Shown here: one piece after another, positions 19,848 to 28,209 of the stretch
Layout: each line of letters opens with the position of its first letter
Position numbering within the stretch: position 1 is the stretch's first letter
NCBI RefSeq assembly: GCF_014701095.1
Contig: NZ_AP023439.1
Coordinates: 4,948,001 to 5,012,000 of the forward strand
Length of the DNA: 64,000 bases
Origin: Streptomyces tuirus
GTDB lineage: Bacteria; Actinomycetota; Actinomycetes; Streptomycetales; Streptomycetaceae
Reading direction: 5' to 3'
Notes under the pieces: generated by a model
What the model was told of the DNA's origin: nothing
What the model saw: the letters and a program-made list of their open reading frames with translations, nothing else
The model's database searches: none
Translations under genes and position numbers: made by a program

Positions 19848-22397
19848 TTGAGCCGTGAAACTGACACTCCGTCCTCCGGGCCCAACGGGCGCGGTGGAGC
19901 CGCCTACCCGTCGGGTACGCCGCCGTACGGGACCCCGACGGTCTCCGACGCCGGTACGGACGCGGGCCGTTCCGCCACGCGGCCGGAGGAACGCAAGACC
20001 GAGACCACGCTGACGACCCGGATCCGGATCAACATCCCCGGGTCGCGGCCCATTCCGCCCGTGGTGGTGCGCAAGCCCGTCGCGGAGGCGGAGAGCCCGG
20101 CCCGCACCGACACGCACGGTGAGGCGTCGACGGCGCCGGACACCGCCCCCTCCACGGGCGCGGGCCCGGTCGAGCCTCCCGCCGAGCCCGTGCAGCAGGG
20201 CGACGACAAGCCGGCCAGCGACTGGTTCGCCCCCCGCAAGTCGGGCGGCGGCAAGGGCGGTCCGGGCGGCGGCTCCACCAACGGGGGCGGGCTGCCGGGC
20301 GGTTCGCGTCCGGCGCCGGGCGGCTCCGGAGCGGGCGCTCCCGCCGCCGGTGCGTCCGGAGGGGCGCGGCCGGGTGCCGGGCGGCCCGGAGGCGTGGTCG
20401 GCTCCATGGGCGCGCCGGGTGGCTCCCGCTCCGGCGGTACGAACGGTGCCGGGCTCCCGGGCGGCGCGACCGGCGGCCCCGTCGCGCCCGGGCACGGCGG
20501 TGGCACCGGCTCCTTCGACGTCACCGAGGCCCTGGCGGCGGGCCCGCTGGGCAACGGCTCGCGTTCCACCCCCGGCGGCGGCGAACCGCGCCGCGACGAC
20601 CTGCCGTACTTCTCGGAGAACGGCCGCGACGGGCAGAGCGGGCAGAACGGACAGGCCGGTTACGGCGGTCAGCCCGGTGGCCCGAGCGCCGCGGACGGCT
20701 TCGGCACGCCCGGCGGCCCCGGCTCCCGCCCTGCCGGCCCGACGGGCGGACCGGTCACCGGTGACGGCCCGATGGTGCCGCCGGCCGGAGCGGGCTTCGA
20801 CGAGCAGGTCGGTCCCGGGCGGACGAGCGGCTTCACCGCGCAGGGAGGCCCGGGCGCACCCGGCAGCTTCGACGCACCCGGCGGCCCTGGCGGCCCCGGC
20901 GGCTTCGGTATCGAGCCGGGCGGCCCGGCAGGCCCCGGCGCCTTCGACGCCCCTGGCGGGCGCAGCGGCCCTGACGGCTTCGGCGACCCGGCCCGGCCCG
21001 GTGCCCCCGAGGCCTTCAACGACCCCGGCGGCCCCGGCGCCTTCAACGCCCCCGGCCGGTCCGGAGGCCCCGGAGCCATAGGCGGCGGCCCCGGTGGCCC
21101 CGGCTCCCCCGCCGGTGGGGGCGTACCCGGCGCTCCTGGTGGCCCGGCGGGCCCGGGCGGCACTCCCGCTCCCGGCGCCGCGGGCACCGGCCCCGGCGGT
21201 GGCATGAGCGACGACACCGCCATCCTGACCCCGCAGAAGCCGGCCCCCGAACCACCGGACGGCCAGGGCTACGGCCCCCGGCACGACAACGTCTCGGGGC
21301 ACACGGTCACCAGCGGCATCCCCGTCGTACCGTCCGGTGCCGCCTCGCCGTTCGGCCCGGGCGCGCCCGGTGACGGCCCGGTGCCCCACACGGCACCGAA
21401 GCTGCCCGAGCCGGTGTCGCCGCCCCCCGCGAGCTCCTCCAAGGCGCCGAAGAAGAAGGGCCGCAACAAGCTCGTGCTGCTGGCCGTCGGCGCGGTCGTC
21501 CTCGCCGGTGGCGTCTACGGCGCCGGGCTGCTGATGAACCGCACCGACGTGCCCAAGGGCACCACCGTGCTCGGCGTCGACATCGGCGGCACCACGCGCG
21601 ACGGCGCGGTCAGGAAGCTCGACGAGGCCTTCGACAAGAACGCCGGCAAGGAGCTGAAGCTGTCCCTGGGCGGCAAGACCGTCGCCCTCGACCCGGACAA
21701 CGCGGGCCTGCAGTTCGACATGGACGCCACGGCCGACGCGGCGGCCAAGAGCGACTACAACCCGGTCTCCGTGATCGCCTCGCTGTTCGGCAACCACCGT
21801 GTGGTCACTCCCGTCATGCCCATCGACGAGGAGAAGCTGCACGCCTCCCTGGAGACCGCCGCCGGAGGCTCCGGCGCGACGACCGACGGCACGATCGAGT
21901 TCAAGGGCGGCAAGGCCGTCCCCGTGTACGGCAAGGCCGGCAAGGGCGTCGACCTCGCCAAGTCGACGGCCGCGGTGGAGGAGGCATACCGCACCCAGGT
22001 GGAGACCGGCACGGCCGGCACGGTCAGCCTCCCGACCACCACCCGGCAGCCGACGGTCTCCAACGCCGAGGTCGACCGGATGCTCAAGGAGTTCGCGCAG
22101 CCGGCGATGTCCGACCTCGTCACCATCCGGACCGACGCGGCGCACAGCATCGACTTCGGCCCGGTGTCCCTGCCGAAGATCCTCAGCTTCAAGGCCGTCG
22201 ACGGCAAGCTCGTGGACACCTACAACCTGAAGGCGCTCCAGGAGGCCTACGGCAAGACCTTCGAGGGCGTGCAGATCGAGGGTGCCGGCGGCAAGCGGGA
22301 CGTCCTCCCGCAGGACGTCGTCACGGCGCTGCGCAAGGCCCTGCGCGGCAAGACGTCCGCGGAGCGCGTCGGAGTCATCGACACCAAGCCGAACTGA
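19848..22397 (+). CDS. Large membrane-anchored protein with disordered Gly/Pro-rich N-terminus and PG_binding_4-like C-terminal domain
   Basis: An 849-residue protein starting at TTG 19848 behind GGGAGA. Residues 1 to about 530 are low complexity, dominated by Gly, Pro and Ala (repeated GGPGGPG and APGG motifs), and lie on the cytoplasmic side. A Lys-rich stop-transfer stretch (KAPKKKGRNK) precedes one membrane helix at about 541-560. The outer part (about 565-849) resembles the YoaR/VanW-associated peptidoglycan-binding domain (GTTVLGVDIGGTTRDGAV). It is probably a cell-wall-linked protein. The organisation, with the disordered part inside, resembles envelope proteins tethered to cytosolic partners. 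Confidence 0.8.
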   Translation: MSRETDTPSSGPNGRGGAAYPSGTPPYGTPTVSDAGTDAGRSATRPEERKTETTLTTRIRINIPGSRPIPPVVVRKPVAEAESPARTDTHGEASTAPDTAPSTGAGPVEPPAEPVQQGDDKPASDWFAPRKSGGGKGGPGGGSTNGGGLPGGSRPAPGGSGAGAPAAGASGGARPGAGRPGGVVGSMGAPGGSRSGGTNGAGLPGGATGGPVAPGHGGGTGSFDVTEALAAGPLGNGSRSTPGGGEPRRDDLPYFSENGRDGQSGQNGQAGYGGQPGGPSAADGFGTPGGPGSRPAGPTGGPVTGDGPMVPPAGAGFDEQVGPGRTSGFTAQGGPGAPGSFDAPGGPGGPGGFGIEPGGPAGPGAFDAPGGRSGPDGFGDPARPGAPEAFNDPGGPGAFNAPGRSGGPGAIGGGPGGPGSPAGGGVPGAPGGPAGPGGTPAPGAAGTGPGGGMSDDTAILTPQKPAPEPPDGQGYGPRHDNVSGHTVTSGIPVVPSGAASPFGPGAPGDGPVPHTAPKLPEPVSPPPASSSKAPKKKGRNKLVLLAVGAVVLAGGVYGAGLLMNRTDVPKGTTVLGVDIGGTTRDGAVRKLDEAFDKNAGKELKLSLGGKTVALDPDNAGLQFDMDATADAAAKSDYNPVSVIASLFGNHRVVTPVMPIDEEKLHASLETAAGGSGATTDGTIEFKGGKAVPVYGKAGKGVDLAKSTAAVEEAYRTQVETGTAGTVSLPTTTRQPTVSNAEVDRMLKEFAQPAMSDLVTIRTDAAHSIDFGPVSLPKILSFKAVDGKLVDTYNLKALQEAYGKTFEGVQIEGAGGKRDVLPQDVVTALRKALRGKTSAERVGVIDTKPN

Positions 22398-22417
22398 CCT
22401 CCGGCCACCCGCCGTAC

Positions 22418-22450
22418 GAGAGCCCCCGCCCGACGAGGACGGGGGCTCTC
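22418..22450 (+). terminator. Perfect 11-bp hairpin terminator
   Basis: Arms 22418-22428 and 22440-22450 are perfect complements 21 bp after the stop codon of the preceding gene. Confidence 0.85.
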
Positions 22451-22518
22451 CCCGTCACCCCGCGGACATCACAACCGGCCTGCGGCACTCCGCCCGCCCG
22501 ACACGGACCCCGCCCACG

Positions 22519-23391
22519 TCAGTTGAGCATCGCCCTGGCCGCAAAGGCCTCCCCCCGCACCCGCTCGGCAGCCCCCTCGTCCACCGCCGAGACAACCTCC
22601 GCATAGGCCTCCAACTCCGAGGCCCCGCCCAGGAACTCCCCCCGCCGCACCAGCAACTGCGCCCGCTCGTACCGCAGCCGAGCCGGATGCGAGGGCAGCA
22701 GCAGCGACAACTCCACCGCCCACAGCGAGACGTCCGACCGCTCGGGCCGGGCCGCCGCCCACGCCCGCACGTTGTTCAGGATCCGCAGCACCACATCCAG
22801 CGGATCCGCCGGCCGCAGCATCGACGGATCGATCCCCGACCCCGTCGCCCCGGCCACCAGCACCTCCGCGTCCGCCCCCGTCAGCACCCGCCCGCCGTCG
22901 AACGGATCCGCCAGCACCTGCCCCTCGTCGGGCCCGAACCCGACCACGAAGTGCCCCGGCAGGGCCACCCCGTACACCGGCGCTCCGGCCCGCCGGGCCA
23001 CCTCCAGCCACACCACCGACAGCAGGATCGGGAGCCCCCTGCGCCGCACCAGCACCTCGTGCAGCAGCGAGGACTCCAGCCGCCGGTAGTCGGCGGGGGT
23101 GCCGTGGAACCCCATCCGCTCACCGAGCAGCTCCCGCAGGGCCAGCGCCCACGCCCGCGGCCCGCCGGGCCGGTACGGCAGCAGCCCGGCCAGCCGGTCC
23201 AGCTCGACCTGCGCGGCGTCCAGGCCGGCCTCGTCCAGCTCCCCGTCCGCCACCGCGCCCACCAGCAGGCACAGCGTCGACAGATCGGGCCGCTCGGACC
23301 GGGCCTCTTCGGCGAACCGCCGCCGCAGCTCGGCGGAGCGCTCGGGGGAGGGGGGAAACGGGGGACGCATGACTGGCTCGTGCCCTCTCAC
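22519..23391 (-). CDS. SirB1-type transglutaminase-like protein
   Basis: A 290-residue protein with the SirB1/transglutaminase-like fold in the first 190 residues (ESSLLHEVLVRRRGLPILLS, GVALPGHFVVGF) and a tetratricopeptide-like helical C-terminus (LRYERAQLLVRRGEFLGGASELEAYA). Family members are non-enzymatic or of unknown activity. GTG 23391 overlaps the stop codon of the upstream acetyltransferase gene as GTGA; an ATG seven codons later (23370) is possible. Confidence 0.82.
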   Translation of the reverse strand: MRGHEPVMRPPFPPSPERSAELRRRFAEEARSERPDLSTLCLLVGAVADGELDEAGLDAAQVELDRLAGLLPYRPGGPRAWALALRELLGERMGFHGTPADYRRLESSLLHEVLVRRRGLPILLSVVWLEVARRAGAPVYGVALPGHFVVGFGPDEGQVLADPFDGGRVLTGADAEVLVAGATGSGIDPSMLRPADPLDVVLRILNNVRAWAAARPERSDVSLWAVELSLLLPSHPARLRYERAQLLVRRGEFLGGASELEAYAEVVSAVDEGAAERVRGEAFAARAMLN

Positions 23392-24416
23392 AACGATCGG
23401 TTACCGGCCGCTGCGGCGCCGTCCGGCGCCCGGTAGTGGTGGTAGGCGTGGTGCGCCGAGAAGCCCATCCCGGCGTACAGCGCCCGCGCTGCCGCGTTGC
23501 CGGCCTCGACCTGGAGCCACGCGGCCGACGCGCCCTCGTCGAGCGCCTGACGGGCCAGTGCGGCCATCACGGCCGTGCCGAGCCCCCGCCGCCGCAGCGC
23601 AGGGTCGACCTCGACGGCGGCGAACCCGGCCCACCGCCCGTCGACGACACACCGCCCGATGGCGGCGGGAGGCGCCTGCGCGCTGTCCCCGGGCACGGTC
23701 GCGAACCACACGGAGGGCCCGCTCTCCAGCACGCGCAGCGCCACCTCGCTCACGCCCTTGCGCTGGTACCGGGCCAGCCACCCCTCACCGGCCTGCCGGG
23801 ACAGCACGACCCCCGCCGGATCACCCCGGTCGGCGATCGGCGCCAGCGGCCCGGCCCACAGCTCGGCCGTCACCTCCCGCACCCAGCCCCGCCGCTCCAG
23901 CTCGGCGCAGAGCAGCTCCTGCGTGCCCTCGGCCCCCGTCGCGGTCTGGACGTAGGCGGGCAGTCCGCGCTCGCCGTACCACCGCCGCACGGCGTCCAGG
24001 GCCTCGTCGAGCGGCCTGTCCGGCGCGCCCAGCGGCAGCACCGAGTTGGCCCGCCGCGTGAACCCGGACGCGGCCCGCAGCTCCCACCCGCCGAGCCGCT
24101 CGCTCTCGACGGGCGGCCAGGCCCGCGCGGCGACCCGCGCCAGCTCCTCGTAGGAGGCGGCGGGACCGCGGCGACGCGCCGGTGCGGCGGGCACGGTCTT
24201 GCCCGCGACCAGCGCCGATTCCGCGATGCGGACGCTCTCGCCACTCTTGCGTGTGATCAGCAGCACACCGTTGTCCCATGATGTGAGAACACCGACCGTG
24301 TCGGTGAACTTCTCACCCGGAGCCTCATGTTCGATCAAGCTCCGCACGGAGACCCGTTTGCCCACGTCAGCAGCGGTGATGCGGACCTCGAGTCGCCCGG
24401 CGGCAGAGATTTCCAC
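23388..24416 (-). CDS. GNAT family N-acetyltransferase
   Basis: A 342-residue protein. The first 70 residues form a small beta-rich domain (VGKRVSVRSLIEHEAPGE), and the C-terminal half holds the GNAT fold with the acetyl-CoA loop RRRGLGTAVMAAL (about 275-287) and the following GMGFSAHHAYHHYR. The substrate is unknown; M. tuberculosis Rv0428c has a similar arrangement (recalled). The gene overlaps the SirB1-type gene by four bases, so the two are produced together. It is divergent from the ferredoxin gene. Confidence 0.85.
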   Translation of the reverse strand: MEISAAGRLEVRITAADVGKRVSVRSLIEHEAPGEKFTDTVGVLTSWDNGVLLITRKSGESVRIAESALVAGKTVPAAPARRRGPAASYEELARVAARAWPPVESERLGGWELRAASGFTRRANSVLPLGAPDRPLDEALDAVRRWYGERGLPAYVQTATGAEGTQELLCAELERRGWVREVTAELWAGPLAPIADRGDPAGVVLSRQAGEGWLARYQRKGVSEVALRVLESGPSVWFATVPGDSAQAPPAAIGRCVVDGRWAGFAAVEVDPALRRRGLGTAVMAALARQALDEGASAAWLQVEAGNAAARALYAGMGFSAHHAYHHYRAPDGAAAAGNRSL

Positions 24417-24556
24417 AGGTCAGTTCACCCCTCCTGTTCGGATCATGCCCAGGAACGGAGATACTAGGGGCGGGCATCGACGACGCCGCGCTCCCGCGCG
24501 CCAGGCGGCGGAGCCTGAGGAGGCCCGCCAGCGCCCTATCGAGGAGGAACGACAGC

Positions 24557-24877
24557 GTGACCTACGTCATCGCGCAGCCTTGTGTCGACGTGAAGGACAA
24601 GGCGTGCATCGAGGAGTGCCCGGTCGACTGCATCTACGAGGGCCAGCGGTCCTTGTACATCCACCCGGACGAATGCGTCGACTGCGGCGCCTGTGAACCG
24701 GTCTGCCCGGTCGAGGCCATCTTCTACGAGGACGACACTCCCGAGGAGTGGAAGGACTACTACAAGGCGAACGTCGAGTTCTTCGACGAGCTCGGTTCGC
24801 CCGGCGGAGCCAGCAAGCTGGGGCTGATCGAGCGCGACCACCCCTTCATCGCCGCGCTGCCGCCGCAGAACCAGTAA
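24557..24877 (+). CDS. fdxA: Seven-iron ferredoxin
   Basis: Small soluble electron carrier of 106 residues. Cys patterns CVDVKDKACIEECPVDC and CVDCGACEPVCP match the 3Fe-4S plus 4Fe-4S type of mycobacterial FdxA. The start is GTG 24557 behind GAGGAGGAA. A long hairpin terminator follows immediately. Its redox partner, for example a P450 or an oxidoreductase, is not encoded nearby. Confidence 0.95.
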   Translation: MTYVIAQPCVDVKDKACIEECPVDCIYEGQRSLYIHPDECVDCGACEPVCPVEAIFYEDDTPEEWKDYYKANVEFFDELGSPGGASKLGLIERDHPFIAALPPQNQ

Positions 24878-24899
24878 GAGCGGCCCGCACTCCGTGCCG

Positions 24900-24951
24900 C
24901 CTCGGTCCCGTACGGCCCGATCAGCCCCCTGATCGCCGTACGGGGCCGAGG
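24900..24951 (+). terminator. Long hairpin terminator after fdxA
   Basis: Arms 24900-24924 and 24929-24951 form a stem of more than 20 pairs with a small internal asymmetry and a CCCC loop. It sits directly before the dapC gene and separates the two units. Confidence 0.88.
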
Positions 24952-24998
24952 CGTTTGCCGTGACCGGCTCGTACGTGCCAGAAAGTGAGCCCGAACCC

Positions 24999-26090
24999 GT
25001 GTCCGCAGTCTCCGACCGCCTCCCCACCTTCCCCTGGGACAAGCTGGCCCCGTACAAGGCCACGGCCGCCGCCCATCCGGACGGCATCGTCGACCTGTCC
25101 GTCGGCACCCCGGTCGACCCGGTGCCCGAGCTGATCCAGAAAGCGCTGGTGGCCGCGGCCGACTCGCCGGGCTATCCGACCGTCTGGGGCACCCCCGAGC
25201 TGCGCGACGCGATCACCGGCTGGGCCGAGCGCCGCCTCGGCGCCCGGGAGCTCACCCACCGCCACGTGCTGCCGGTCGTCGGCTCCAAGGAGCTCGTCGC
25301 CTGGCTGCCCACCCAGCTGGGCCTCGGCCCCGGCGACCGGGTGGCCTACCCGCGCCTGGCCTACCCGACGTACGAGGTCGGCGCCCGCCTGGCACGCGCC
25401 GGCCACGAGGCCTACGACGACCCGACGGAGCTGGACCCCGAGGGCCTGAAGCTCCTCTGGCTGAACTCCCCGTCGAACCCCACGGGCAAGGTCCTCTCCC
25501 AGGAGGAGCTGACCCGGATCGTCGCCTGGGCCCGCGCGCACGGCATCCTGCTCTTCTCCGACGAGTGCTACCTGGAGCTGGGCTGGGAGGCCGACCCGGT
25601 CTCGGTGCTGCACCCGGACGTCAACGGCGGCTCGTACGACGGCATCGTCGCCGTCCACTCCCTCTCCAAGCGCTCGAACCTCGCCGGCTACCGCGCGGCC
25701 TTCCTGGCCGGTGACCCGGCGGTCCTCGGCCCGCTCCTGGAGATCCGCAAGCACGGCGGCATGATGACGTCGGCTCCGACGCAGGCGGCGGTGATCGCGG
25801 CCCTCGGCGACGACGGCCACGTGCGCGTCCAGCGCGAGCGCTACGCGTCCCGCCGTGAGCTGCTGCGCGAGGCCCTGGTCACCCACGGCTTCCGCATCGA
25901 GCACAGCGAGGCCAGCCTCTACCTGTGGGCCACCCGGGGCGAATCCTGCTGGGACACGGTCGACCACCTCGCCAAGCGCGGCATCCTCGTGGCCCCCGGC
26001 GACTTCTACGGCCCGGCGGGCGCGCAGTTCGTGCGCGTGGCGCTGACGGCCACGGACGAGAGGGTGGCGGCGGCCGTACAGCGGCTGTGA
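24999..26090 (+). CDS. dapC: N-succinyldiaminopimelate aminotransferase (class I/II PLP enzyme)
   Basis: PLP-dependent aminotransferase acting in the succinylase branch of lysine/diaminopimelate synthesis. I choose GTG 24999 (363 residues, MSAVSDRLPTFPWDKL); an ATG 13 codons earlier lies against the upstream terminator and is less likely. Seen: the PLP-phosphate and substrate motifs SPSNPTGK, DECYLELGWE, and the Schiff-base Lys in SLSKRSNLAGYR (about 224). The actinobacterial DapC signature TPVDPVPE is present. dapE, the next step in the same branch, lies 2.1 kb downstream on the same strand but in a different unit. Confidence 0.93.
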   Translation: MSAVSDRLPTFPWDKLAPYKATAAAHPDGIVDLSVGTPVDPVPELIQKALVAAADSPGYPTVWGTPELRDAITGWAERRLGARELTHRHVLPVVGSKELVAWLPTQLGLGPGDRVAYPRLAYPTYEVGARLARAGHEAYDDPTELDPEGLKLLWLNSPSNPTGKVLSQEELTRIVAWARAHGILLFSDECYLELGWEADPVSVLHPDVNGGSYDGIVAVHSLSKRSNLAGYRAAFLAGDPAVLGPLLEIRKHGGMMTSAPTQAAVIAALGDDGHVRVQRERYASRRELLREALVTHGFRIEHSEASLYLWATRGESCWDTVDHLAKRGILVAPGDFYGPAGAQFVRVALTATDERVAAAVQRL

Positions 26091-26107
26091 CCGCGGCCGA
26101 GCACACC

Positions 26108-26140
26108 GAAGGGGTCCGGGGAGCTTCCCCGGACCCCTTC
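26108..26140. terminator. Bidirectional 15-bp hairpin terminator
   Basis: Perfect arms 26108-26122 and 26126-26140 lie between the convergent dapC gene and the minus-strand secreted-protein gene. Confidence 0.9.
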
Positions 26141-26160
26141 GCCGTCACGACGCCGTGGCG

Positions 26161-26607
26161 TCAGCCGACCGGCAGGCTCTTCACCGGCAGGGAGTCCGCG
26201 GACGGCACGCCGCCCTTGGTGAGGGAGTCCGTCGGCAGGCCGCCCTTGGCCGAACCGGCGGTGTCGCCGACGAGCTGCCCGGCGGAGCCCGCCGCGTCAC
26301 CGGCCGCCTTCTGCGCCACGGGCGTGGTCTTCTTGACCGCCTTGCCACCGGTCTTGCCCGCGGCCGGCACCGCCTTCTTGACGGTCTTGCCGCCGGTGTC
26401 ACCCGCGGACTCGGTGACCTTCTGCGCCGCGCCGTCGACGGTGTTGCCGACGTTGGCCCCGTCCAGGGCGGTCAGGCCACCGAGGTTCGGGGCGGCGGGC
26501 AGCTCGGGGGCCGCGCTGGCGGAGCCGGCCGCACCGACCCCGGCAGCCGCTCCCGCAGCGACGATCAGCGCGGCACGGGCGATACGGCGGGTCAGAGGCA
26601 GGGACAT
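26161..26607 (-). CDS. Small secreted Ala/Gly/Lys-rich protein
   Basis: A 148-residue exported protein. The N-terminus has an RRIAR charge cluster, a hydrophobic helix (about 12-25) and an ASA-type signal peptidase site near residue 33. The mature part is repetitive, with several GDTGGKTVKKAVPAAGKTGG-like segments and no Cys. Names such as ATP-binding protein used for similar Streptomyces proteins are not supported by any motif here. A GGAG lies about eight bases before ATG 26607. Function is unknown; surface or extracellular location is expected. Confidence 0.72.
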   Translation of the reverse strand: MSLPLTRRIARAALIVAAGAAAGVGAAGSASAAPELPAAPNLGGLTALDGANVGNTVDGAAQKVTESAGDTGGKTVKKAVPAAGKTGGKAVKKTTPVAQKAAGDAAGSAGQLVGDTAGSAKGGLPTDSLTKGGVPSADSLPVKSLPVG

Positions 26608-26957
26608 GGTGCTCCTTCGACGGGAGAGAACTGTGAGCTTCGTGAAGTGTCCGACCGGGTCCGGCAGTTGATCGACTGGCTGTGGATCACCCCGGCTCGG
26701 ACGCAGTGACTACCGCTCGAAGCCCGCGAAGGTTGCGGCGCCGCAACGTAAAGAGTTGGTAATGCGTCGCATTATCGGCTGCGGATAAAAACGGTCAAAG
26801 AGGCTTCCGGGGGAAACGCTGCCGAAACCTTCCAGCCCTGTCCTCCCAAGGGATTTCGCGGCTTCCCGGCTGAGGGCGCGCCATCCTGCGCACACCGTCG
26901 CCGAAGCACCCCTCGGGTAACCCTCCCGTGTGAGGCCCCGCACCCGTGCGCGATCTG
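26608..26957. other. Intergenic region upstream of the secreted-protein gene
   Basis: About 350 bp without a gene. The centre (about 26745-26800) is AT-rich for this genome and most likely holds the promoter of the minus-strand secreted-protein gene. No clear RNA structure was found. Confidence 0.4.
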
Positions 26958-27141
26958 GGGCCTGTCGTTTGGATCAGGTCGCAGACGCGGGGCCTGGCAC
27001 GCGCATCTGCCGCGTTGTCGTCAGTCCTCGACGCTCCGCGTCGACTCCCTCCTCCGCCTTGCAGCTACACGCACCAGGCCCCGCTCACCGGCATCGAGAC
27101 GCACCGCCGATTCCCTGCGACCTGATCCAAACGACAGGCCC
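26958..27141. mobile_element. 184-bp palindromic MITE-like element
   Basis: A perfect 27-bp inverted repeat (26958-26984 and 27115-27141) encloses an inner 11-bp inverted repeat (26987-26997 and 27074-27084). The centre has no reading frame. I recall closely similar elements in many Streptomyces genomes. The right end coincides with the first base of the stop codon (27141-27143) of the minus-strand lysozyme-like gene, so the insertion supplies or abuts the gene end. No target duplication was seen. The transcript could fold into one long hairpin and act as a terminator. Confidence 0.85.
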
Positions 27142-28124
27142 TAACCCATCGTGACGACACGGACCGCGTCCGCGTCCCGTTCCGCGCCCGCGGTGCCCTT
27201 CGCAGCGGGCTCCCGCCACTGGCCGGCGGTGGTCCCGGCGACCCATTCCCGCCCCGCGTAGGTGACGCGTGCGATGTGCAGCTCGGAGGCGTTGGCCACG
27301 GCCCAGTGCGCCAGCTGCCAGCCCCGCTGGTCCAGGCTCCGCCCGGTCGCCGTGCTGGTGTCCGCGGTCACCGGCAGGGTCACGGTCCGCCCCCCGGCCC
27401 CGTCCCCGGCGCTCGGGGACGGCGCGGGCGTGGCCGTCGACGCACCGCCGCCGACCTCGGCACCGGCCGGCTCCAGCACATCCCGCCCGAAGTCCCGCAC
27501 GAGCGCGGCCCGCACCCCGTCCGGGCCCGAGGCCCGGGTCGCGGCCGGGCGGCCCTCGCAGGTCAGCGTGGCCGCCGACTGCCCGGTGAGGGCCGCGGCG
27601 AGCAGCGCGGCGTCCGGCTCGTGCTTGGCGTAGGCCTGCGGGAAACCGCTGCGCTGCACGCGCTGCGCGGCGACGGTGAGCGGCAGCCGGGTGTAGCCGG
27701 TCACCTTGACCAGGTGGTCGTAGAACTCACCGGCCGAGTACGTCGGGTCCATGATCTCCTTCGGCGTTCCCCAGCCCTGCGAGGGCCGCTGCTGGAACAG
27801 GCCGAGGGAGTCCCGGTCGCCGTGCTTGATGTTGCGCAGGGCGGATTCCTGAAGCGCTGTCGCCAGCGCGATGGTCACGGCCCGCTCGGGCAGGCCGCGC
27901 GCGGTCCCCACGGCGGTGATCGTCGCCGCGTTCACCGCCTGCTCGGGCGTGAACTCGTACGACGCTCCGTCGCCCTTGCCGGAGACCACCTTGCAGCCCG
28001 GTCCACCCGAGCCCCCGGTGACGTACTGCACGACGAGGTAACCGGCGACCGCGAGCAGGGCCATGAAGGCGGCTCCGCATCGGAAGAGGCGGCCACGACG
28101 CTTGGGAGAGGACGGCTCTGGCAC
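27141..28124 (-). CDS. Membrane-anchored lysozyme-like (transglycosylase-fold) protein
   Basis: A 327-residue protein anchored by one N-terminal helix (about 21-38) with the rest outside the membrane. Start GTG 28124 (MPEPSSPKRRGRL); the same frame runs further upstream without conserved content. The lysozyme-like fold is indicated by ALATALQESALRNI with a Glu placed like the transglycosylase catalytic acid, then DSLGLFQQRPSQGWG and the helical MDPTYSAGEFYDHL. A Ser/Pro linker and a small C-terminal domain follow. Similar proteins are often mislabelled heavy metal transporter. Peptidoglycan remodelling is likely but unproven. The stop codon abuts an inverted-repeat element. Confidence 0.78.
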   Translation of the reverse strand: MPEPSSPKRRGRLFRCGAAFMALLAVAGYLVVQYVTGGSGGPGCKVVSGKGDGASYEFTPEQAVNAATITAVGTARGLPERAVTIALATALQESALRNIKHGDRDSLGLFQQRPSQGWGTPKEIMDPTYSAGEFYDHLVKVTGYTRLPLTVAAQRVQRSGFPQAYAKHEPDAALLAAALTGQSAATLTCEGRPAATRASGPDGVRAALVRDFGRDVLEPAGAEVGGGASTATPAPSPSAGDGAGGRTVTLPVTADTSTATGRSLDQRGWQLAHWAVANASELHIARVTYAGREWVAGTTAGQWREPAAKGTAGAERDADAVRVVTMG

Positions 28125-28196
28125 GCCGTACAAGGTACTGGAGAGTACGGAGTGGCATGAGCCGGGTGTGGACAGTGAGGCCGTGGTCTGGCGCGT

Positions 28197-28202
28197 TAGG
28201 GT
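28197..28202 (+). promoter_or_regulatory. Candidate -10 for leaderless dapE transcript
   Basis: TAGGGT ends eight bases before the dapE ATG at 28210, which places the expected start of transcription at or within one or two bases of the start codon. There is no usable ribosome site. No clear -35 was found. Confidence 0.4.
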
Positions 28203-28209
28203 CGACGGC

